Part shown: piece by piece, positions 36,433-40,669 of the stretch
How the letters are laid out: the number at the start of each line of letters is the position of its first letter
How positions within the stretch are numbered: position 1 is the stretch's first letter
From: a bacterium
GTDB taxonomy: Bacteria; Zhuqueibacterota; QNDG01; JABMRT01
Assembly (NCBI GenBank): GCA_016931355.1
Contig: JAFGEX010000061.1
Coordinates: 1-40,669 of the forward strand
Direction of reading: 5' to 3'
Length of the DNA stretch: 40,669 bases
Notes under the pieces: generated by a model
The model's input: only the letters and a program-made list of their open reading frames with translations
Databases searched by the model: none
What the model was told of the DNA's origin: nothing
Translations under genes and position numbers: made by a program

Positions 36433-36978
36433 ATGGCTCTCTTCCTCATGCTGCTGCTGGTCGGCGCGGTCCTTCTGATCATGATGTACAACACGATCAT
36501 CAAGAAGAGGAATCTGGTCAAGGAAGCCTGGAGCGGGATCGATGTCCAACTGAAACGCAGGTACGATCTATTGCCCAACCTCGTGCAGACGGTCAAAGGG
36601 TATGCCAAACACGAGAAGGACCTGTTCGAGCGCGTCACCCAAGCCAGAACTGCAGCGATTGAAGCCAAGGATGTGCGCGGCCAGGCGGATGCCGAAAACT
36701 CCCTGACCGGCGCCATCAAATCCCTGTTCGCATTGGCGGAGAACTACCCGGACCTCAAGGCCAGCCAGAATTTCATCGACCTGCAGGCAAACCTCGCCCG
36801 GATCGAGGAGGAGATACAGATGGCCCGGCGGTACTACAACGGAACAACCCGCGAATTCAACACGGCCATTCAGACCTTCCCCGGCCTGGTCTATGCCTAT
36901 TTTTTCAATTTCAAGGAAGTGGAATATTTCGAGATCGAAACGGCTGCCGAGAAAAAGACGCCCGAGGTCCAGTTCTAG
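36433..36978 (+). CDS. lemA: LemA family protein
   Basis: MYNTIIKKRNLVKEAWSGIDVQLKRRYDLLPNLVQTVKGYAKHEKDLFERVTQAR. Confidence 0.96.
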   Translation: MALFLMLLLVGAVLLIMMYNTIIKKRNLVKEAWSGIDVQLKRRYDLLPNLVQTVKGYAKHEKDLFERVTQARTAAIEAKDVRGQADAENSLTGAIKSLFALAENYPDLKASQNFIDLQANLARIEEEIQMARRYYNGTTREFNTAIQTFPGLVYAYFFNFKEVEYFEIETAAEKKTPEVQF

Positions 36979-37012
36979 ACATGCTGCGACGCGAGCCTGA
37001 ACGGGGGATTCC

Positions 37013-38059
37013 ATGAAACGGTTTTTATTCTTTGTTTTTCTCCTGCCGGCGCTGCTTGCAATCCGCCCGGCCCGGGCGGACGTGTTGCTCGGCGTCCGGG
37101 GATGCAACAACAACTGGCATCAGGACTGGATTCTGGTCCCAGCCCCTGAAATAGCCCTGTCTTCCCGCTTTTTGTTTCTCAGTGTGGACGGCACGTATGC
37201 CCTGTTTACGCCGTCCGATCCCAAAATTCACTACACCATCCGCACACGGAACTCGATCCTGCCCGGCCTGCGGCTTCCCTTCGGGCCGTTTTTTCTGTCC
37301 GCAGGCTACGGCCTGGCCCTTCGATTCCAGCGGGACGAAAAACTTTCTCCGTCCGGCCGGTTTTCCTTCGATTCGGCAACTTCCGTGCACGGCGCTTTCA
37401 GAGCCGGCTTCGGCACGGGATTCTCCCTCTCCCGTTCCCTGTCCCTGGTTCTGAAAGGCGAATACGACTTCGTGGACAGGAATGACCGCGGTTTCGCCTT
37501 TGCGGCGGGCATCCTGCTGAAACGGAAGGTCCTGCCGGTAGCCATTGTTCCGGAACCGGATCAGGAAGTCCGGGAACCTGAAAAACCGGCCCCCCAAGAG
37601 CCCGTTGAAGTGCGGATACGGATCCGCTCCGTGACCTTTCCGGAAACCTCAGACGAAATCGTCAACGAGCTCAACAGGGCCCTCGGCATCGCCCTGATCA
37701 AGGCAGGCATTCAAATGATCAGCTGGGATAAAATGAAGGCCGCAGCCGGTTTGCCGGCGCCTTCCCAGCCCGATGAATTCGAAACGGATTCGGAATCCGG
37801 ATTTGTCGAAACAACAGATTGGGAGATCGTTTCCAGAGCTTCAGAAACGCTGAAATGCGACGGCTTCATCCGGACCAAGGTCCGCTACGTCTATCAGTCC
37901 TACGGCGGGGATATCCTGATCAACTCGGCCCAGCTCGTGTTGATCGATACACGCACCGGTTCCGTGATGTGGGCCAGCGAATACCAGGAACAGGAATCCA
38001 GTTTCAGCCGCTGCAAGGAGCGTCTCTCCGAGGAACTGGTGCGCGCATTGGCCAAATGA
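37013..38059 (+). CDS. Secreted hypothetical protein: beta-rich N-terminal domain plus C-terminal envelope-type domain
   Basis: Signal peptide; SAGYGLALRF / FGTGFSLSRSLSLVLKGEYDF beta-barrel-like strands; C-terminal DGFIRTKVRYVYQSYGGDILINSAQLVLIDTRTGSVMWASEYQEQ. Confidence 0.7.
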   Translation: MKRFLFFVFLLPALLAIRPARADVLLGVRGCNNNWHQDWILVPAPEIALSSRFLFLSVDGTYALFTPSDPKIHYTIRTRNSILPGLRLPFGPFFLSAGYGLALRFQRDEKLSPSGRFSFDSATSVHGAFRAGFGTGFSLSRSLSLVLKGEYDFVDRNDRGFAFAAGILLKRKVLPVAIVPEPDQEVREPEKPAPQEPVEVRIRIRSVTFPETSDEIVNELNRALGIALIKAGIQMISWDKMKAAAGLPAPSQPDEFETDSESGFVETTDWEIVSRASETLKCDGFIRTKVRYVYQSYGGDILINSAQLVLIDTRTGSVMWASEYQEQESSFSRCKERLSEELVRALAK

Positions 38060-38116
38060 TGCGGGGAAGCCCGTTTTGCGCGGAACGCCGTATGGATTCC
38101 GGTGCAATAAAATAAA

Positions 38117-38145
38117 AAAAATCCCGGTAAATCCCGGGATTTTTC
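38117..38145. terminator. Rho-independent terminator, bidirectional (convergent genes)
   Basis: AAAATCCCGG-taaatc-CCGGGATTTT. Confidence 0.88.
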
Positions 38146-38266
38146 ATTTAAAAAGCCCCGCCTGGCCGGGACCGGTCGCATCGGGTGGAGAATCCGGTAC
38201 ATTTCCCTCCTGCGGGAATACCGGCCGACATATCCGGGCGACAAGGCGCGAATGTGAGAACACCCG

Positions 38267-39334
38267 TCAGGTCAGATTTTTCGCCACCAGATCCCCCACC
38301 TCGGATGTGGAGTATCCCATTTTTCCCGCGGCCAGGCTCTTCAGTTTCTTCCCGGTCACGAAAATGACGGACCGCTCGATGGATCGCGCAGCCTTTTCCT
38401 CGCCGAGATGCTCGAGCATCATCATGCCGCTGCACACGGCGGCCAGGGGATTGATCACGTTTTTCCCCGTGTATTTGGGCGCGGATCCGCCGATGGGTTC
38501 GAACATGCTGACGCCGGCCGGATTGATGTTGCCGCCTGCGGCAATCCCCATCCCGCCCTGCGTGATGGCGCCCAGGTCCGTGATGATGTCTCCAAACATG
38601 TTTCCGGTCACGATGACGTCGAACCATTCCGGGTTCTTGACCATCCACATGCAGGTGGCGTCCACATGGTAGTATTCCCGTCTGATGTCCGGATAATCCC
38701 GGGCTCCGATCTCATGAAAGGCTCTCTCCCAGAGGTCGTAAACATAGGTGAGCACGTTCGTTTTTCCGCACAGGGCCAGCGTCTTCTTGCGTGCTCTTTT
38801 CCGTGTACATTCAAAAGCATAGCGCAGGCAGCGCTCCACCTGGCTGCGCGTGTACACCATGTTCTGCACCGCCACCTCGTCCGCTGTCCCTTTCATCGAG
38901 ACGCCGCCTATGCCCGTGTAGCAGTCGCCGGAATTCTCGCGGACCACCACATAGTCGATGTCCTCAGGCCCTTTGTCCTTCAGCGGTGTCTCAACTCCGG
39001 GATAGAGCTTGACCGGACGCAGATTGATGTATTGGTCCAGTTCGAAACGCAGCCGCAGGAGAATACCCTTCTCCAGGATTCCGGGTTTGACATCCGGATG
39101 CCCGATGGCGCCCAAAAAAATGGCGTCGAATTTTTTAAATTCCAGTACGGCCGCGTCCGGTAAAACCTCGCCGGTTCTCAGAAACCGGTCTCCGCCAAAA
39201 TCAAAGGAGGCAAACTCCATCTTGAAACCGAATTTCTCACCTGCCGCCTGCAGAACCTTCACCCCTTCCCGGACAACCTCGGGACCTGTCCCGTCTCCCG
39301 GGATCAATGCAATCTGATAAGTCTTCCCGCTCAC
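38267..39334 (-). CDS. leuB: 3-isopropylmalate dehydrogenase
   Basis: IALIPGDGTGPEVV, DAIFLGAIGHPDVKPG, LRFELDQYINLRPVKLYPG, VTGNMFGDIITDLGA, GGSAPKYTGKNVINP. Confidence 0.95.
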   Translation of the reverse strand: MSGKTYQIALIPGDGTGPEVVREGVKVLQAAGEKFGFKMEFASFDFGGDRFLRTGEVLPDAAVLEFKKFDAIFLGAIGHPDVKPGILEKGILLRLRFELDQYINLRPVKLYPGVETPLKDKGPEDIDYVVVRENSGDCYTGIGGVSMKGTADEVAVQNMVYTRSQVERCLRYAFECTRKRARKKTLALCGKTNVLTYVYDLWERAFHEIGARDYPDIRREYYHVDATCMWMVKNPEWFDVIVTGNMFGDIITDLGAITQGGMGIAAGGNINPAGVSMFEPIGGSAPKYTGKNVINPLAAVCSGMMMLEHLGEEKAARSIERSVIFVTGKKLKSLAAGKMGYSTSEVGDLVAKNLT

Positions 39335-39366
39335 GAATATTCCCCTTCTTGTTGTTGATCCGCTGT

Positions 39367-39924
39367 TTACCTGAAAAGCTTGTTCCGCCTTGCATACGCG
39401 AAAATCCCGCCTGCTTCGACAATGCCTGCCACATCCCCGAGCGGTTCCATCCTGTACCTTTTCCCAGAAGTCAGGTTGTCCAGAAGCCCCGCTTCAGGAT
39501 CCAGGCGCAGGTTTTCGCCTGTCCGTATCTCCCGCACGAGATCCTCCCTGCATTCCAAAGGGATAAAATAGGCTCCGTCCACGGTGTTCCGGTAGAATAT
39601 CCGGGCATAGGAACCTGCGACAACAGCCCGAACGCCCGCTGTATGCAGGGCGACCGGCGCATGTTCGCGGGATGATCCGCAACCGAAATTCCTGCCTGCT
39701 ACCAGGATCCGGTAATCGGACTGAAAATAACCCTCCCTGACAAAGGGCTTCTTGCCCTCCGGCAGACCTGCCCCGGATTCGGGGACGCCGGAAAGAGCCA
39801 GATGGCCGTACTCCCGCCGCTCGCTTTCGTCGTCCAGGCTGTACACCAGGTGATGCGCGGGGATGATCTGATCTGTATCCACATCATGGCCCAGAACATA
39901 GGCCTTGCCTTCTATGAGAGCCAT
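39367..39924 (-). CDS. leuD: 3-isopropylmalate dehydratase small subunit
   Basis: GHDVDTDQIIPAHHL, VAGRNFGCGSSREHAPVAL, IFYRNTVDGAYFIPLE. Confidence 0.96.
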   Translation of the reverse strand: MALIEGKAYVLGHDVDTDQIIPAHHLVYSLDDESERREYGHLALSGVPESGAGLPEGKKPFVREGYFQSDYRILVAGRNFGCGSSREHAPVALHTAGVRAVVAGSYARIFYRNTVDGAYFIPLECREDLVREIRTGENLRLDPEAGLLDNLTSGKRYRMEPLGDVAGIVEAGGIFAYARRNKLFR

Positions 39925-40040
39925 TCAACCTCCCTCATATTCCCGAATGATTCATCCGATCCTAGATTCAGCAGTTCAAATGCGGTTCGCAAAACTTCTC
40001 CAACAGAGTCCCTCTTTGATCTTGGAAACGCCGCACTTTT

Positions 40041-40669
40041 TCAATCCTCCATCATTTCCCTCGGGTCCGTGATTCTCCCGGTCAATGCTGAGGCTGCCGC
40101 GGTGAGCGGAGAAGCCAGGAACGTTTTCGATCCCCTGGATCCCATTCTTCCGGGAAAATTGCGGTTCGTGGTGGAGATGCACACTTCGTCGTGGTTCAAC
40201 CGCCCGAACGTATCCTCCGGCCCGCCGAGACAGGCTGCGCAGGAAGGAGGCCCGATCGCAGCGCCGGCTTTTTTGAAGATCTCTGTCAGGGTCTGACCTT
40301 GAATCTGCTCCGTATCCAGGGCTTCCGCAACACGCCGCGTGGCAGGCACGATCACCGTCTTGATCCGCACCTCCTTGTTTCGCAGAATCGACGCCGCAGC
40401 CCTGAAATCCGTCACCTTGCCTCCGGTGCAGGAGCCGATATAGCATTGATCAAGGCGGACGTCCTTCAACTCCCGGGCCGGTTTGACCCGGGCCGGAGAG
40501 AAAGGCTGTGCGACCAACGGCTCTAAAGAACCGGCCTGGTATTCGCGTTTCGCGGAATAAACGGCCCCCGGGTCGCTCTCAAGGGATTGAAGCTCCCCGC
40601 CGCAAGCGGCGGGGAATCTTCGATCTGTAGGGAAAAATTTGTTTGTATTCGCTCGCTTACCCCGCGGCA
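40041..40669 (-). CDS. leuC: 3-isopropylmalate dehydratase large subunit, C-terminal part (N-terminus beyond window)
   Basis: IGSCTGGKVTDFRAAA, IVPATRRVAEAL, AAIGPPSCAACLGG. The frame stays open upstream: ..SLESDPGAVYSAKREYQAGSLEPLVAQPFSPARV. Confidence 0.9.
   Translation of the reverse strand, partial: PRGKRANTNKFFPTDRRFPAACGGELQSLESDPGAVYSAKREYQAGSLEPLVAQPFSPARVKPARELKDVRLDQCYIGSCTGGKVTDFRAAASILRNKEVRIKTVIVPATRRVAEALDTEQIQGQTLTEIFKKAGAAIGPPSCAACLGGPEDTFGRLNHDEVCISTTNRNFPGRMGSRGSKTFLASPLTAAASALTGRITDPREMMED
40586..40669 (-). repeat. REP/MITE-like palindromic element within the leuC frame (runs off window)
   Basis: The reverse complement tgccgcggggtaagcgagcgaatacaaacaaatttttccctacagatcgaagattccccgccgcttgcggcggggagcttcaat aligns with copy 1. 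Confidence 0.8.

Noticed and set aside
39976-40446. 156-aa minus-strand ORF over leuC
   Set aside because: Out-of-frame with leuC; the recognisable aconitase motifs are in the 40041..40517 frame, which I extended upstream by hand.
40586-40669. Repeats considered as a CRISPR array
   Set aside because: Copies are dispersed over 40 kb, in both orientations, without regular spacers, and no cas genes are visible.
1-40669. tRNA, rRNA, riboswitch, prophage or transposase genes
   Set aside because: None recognised by eye; covariance-model scans (tRNAscan-SE, Infernal) were not possible, so small RNAs could be missed.

Overview
This 40.7-kb window is a dense bacterial chromosome segment, moderately GC-rich. 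The lineage looks Desulfobacterota-like, which is an inference from gene order only. Most of it is housekeeping. There is a trpS-scpA-scpB-rluB-cmk-ispH-rpsA block, then mtaB, a dapF/dapL/lysA-type operon and leuB/leuD/leuC (leuC partial). Other genes include a TrpB2/TrpR-like pair, an ABC-2 exporter, CapA, a rhomboid protease, a GH13 enzyme and LemA. The most interesting locus is 5.5-13.8 kb. It holds an apparently sigma54-controlled operon of two D-Ala-D-Ala-ligase-like ATP-grasp enzymes, a GNAT acetyltransferase and a lysine-2,3-aminomutase-family radical SAM enzyme. Directly upstream lies an operon of a third ATP-grasp enzyme, a soluble histidine kinase and an NtrC-type sigma54 activator. 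Between the two operons are a near-consensus -24/-12 element and three 13-bp palindromes (TMTCA-N3-TGAKA) whose centres are exactly 40 bp apart, in the position expected for activator sites. I read this as a candidate uncharacterised pathway making a beta-amino-acid-containing, acetylated small peptide or osmolyte. A second striking signal is a dispersed REP/MITE-like palindromic element (core GATTCCCCG..CGGGGAGCTTCAAT, about 100 bp in full copies). It occurs at several sites and appears to be translated within the 3' ends of mtaB and capA, and in frame inside leuC at the window edge. A third is a DapF homologue with both catalytic cysteines replaced by serine.
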